From assembly GCA_035506135.1 (NCBI GenBank), contig DATJPY010000017.1, positions 1-35,295 of the forward strand: 35,295 nt of DNA, read 5' to 3'. The position numbers and the translations under genes are program-made. Position 1 is the stretch's first letter, and each line of letters opens with the position of its first letter. Positions 35,295 through 35,295 of the stretch are shown piece after piece. A model generated the notes under the pieces. That model saw only the letters and a program-made list of their open reading frames with translations. It did no database searches and was not told the origin of the DNA. This DNA comes from DATJPY01 sp035506135. Lineage in GTDB: Bacteria; Myxococcota_A; UBA9160; PR03.

Positions 35295-35295
35295 C

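Overview
The window is about 35 kb of very GC-rich DNA (roughly 70% or more, with codon third positions almost all G or C). It reads as a chromosomal segment of a Gram-negative bacterium of the old Deltaproteobacteria type, such as a Myxococcota-like lineage. That placement is an inference. It rests on the prfA-prmC-murA-his gene order, a ParA-like ATPase paired with a J-domain/HTH_25 protein, three PEP-CTERM proteins, lipid-type oxidoreductases and sulfotransferases. No phage, insertion sequence, CRISPR array or rRNA was seen.

Layout. (1) 262-4270 (+): a tight operon of an HNH endonuclease, a MinD/ParA-like ATPase, a degenerate J-domain/RodZ-type HTH protein, RluD and PgeF. (2) 4267-6126 (+): rho with a 400-base leader. 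(3) 6158-7839 (-): a secreted PEP-CTERM protein coupled to a sulfotransferase. (4) 8124-16483 (+): one long operon prfA-prmC-murA-hisD-hisB-hisH-lipoprotein-hisA-hisF. (5) 16480-20653 (+): the macromolecular synthesis operon rpsU-dnaG-rpoD. (6) 20742-25573 (+): a large secreted propeller protein ending in a dockerin, coupled to a cohesin PEP-CTERM protein. (7) 25555-28088 (-): sulfotransferase, FAD oxidoreductase, DUF456. (8) 28114-31074 (+): VCBS-repeat PEP-CTERM protein, fatty acid hydroxylase, SDR. (9) 31226-35054: a TetR regulator divergent from a VOC dioxygenase/FAD monooxygenase/SDR operon, then a CAT-anticodon tRNA and the tail of one more gene.

The most unusual feature is a GC-rich repeat element present twice inside coding sequence. 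It lies in prmC (9217-9372) and in hisF (15938-16097), read in the same frame and giving nearly the same peptide. In HisF it adds about 57 residues directly after catalytic Asp130, and the rest of the enzyme looks intact. This resembles, by analogy only, the protein-tolerated palindromic elements of Rickettsia. The element is rich in short hairpins with GNA triloops. The same hairpin type builds a nested intergenic structure at 31083-31204, and a possible diverged copy lies at 30024-30067.

A second candidate system is the translationally coupled dockerin protein/cohesin-PEP-CTERM pair, which suggests a cohesin-dockerin attachment at the cell surface outside a cellulosome. Five promoters share an exact 17-base spacer and TTGNNN/TANNNT boxes, several with very short leaders.
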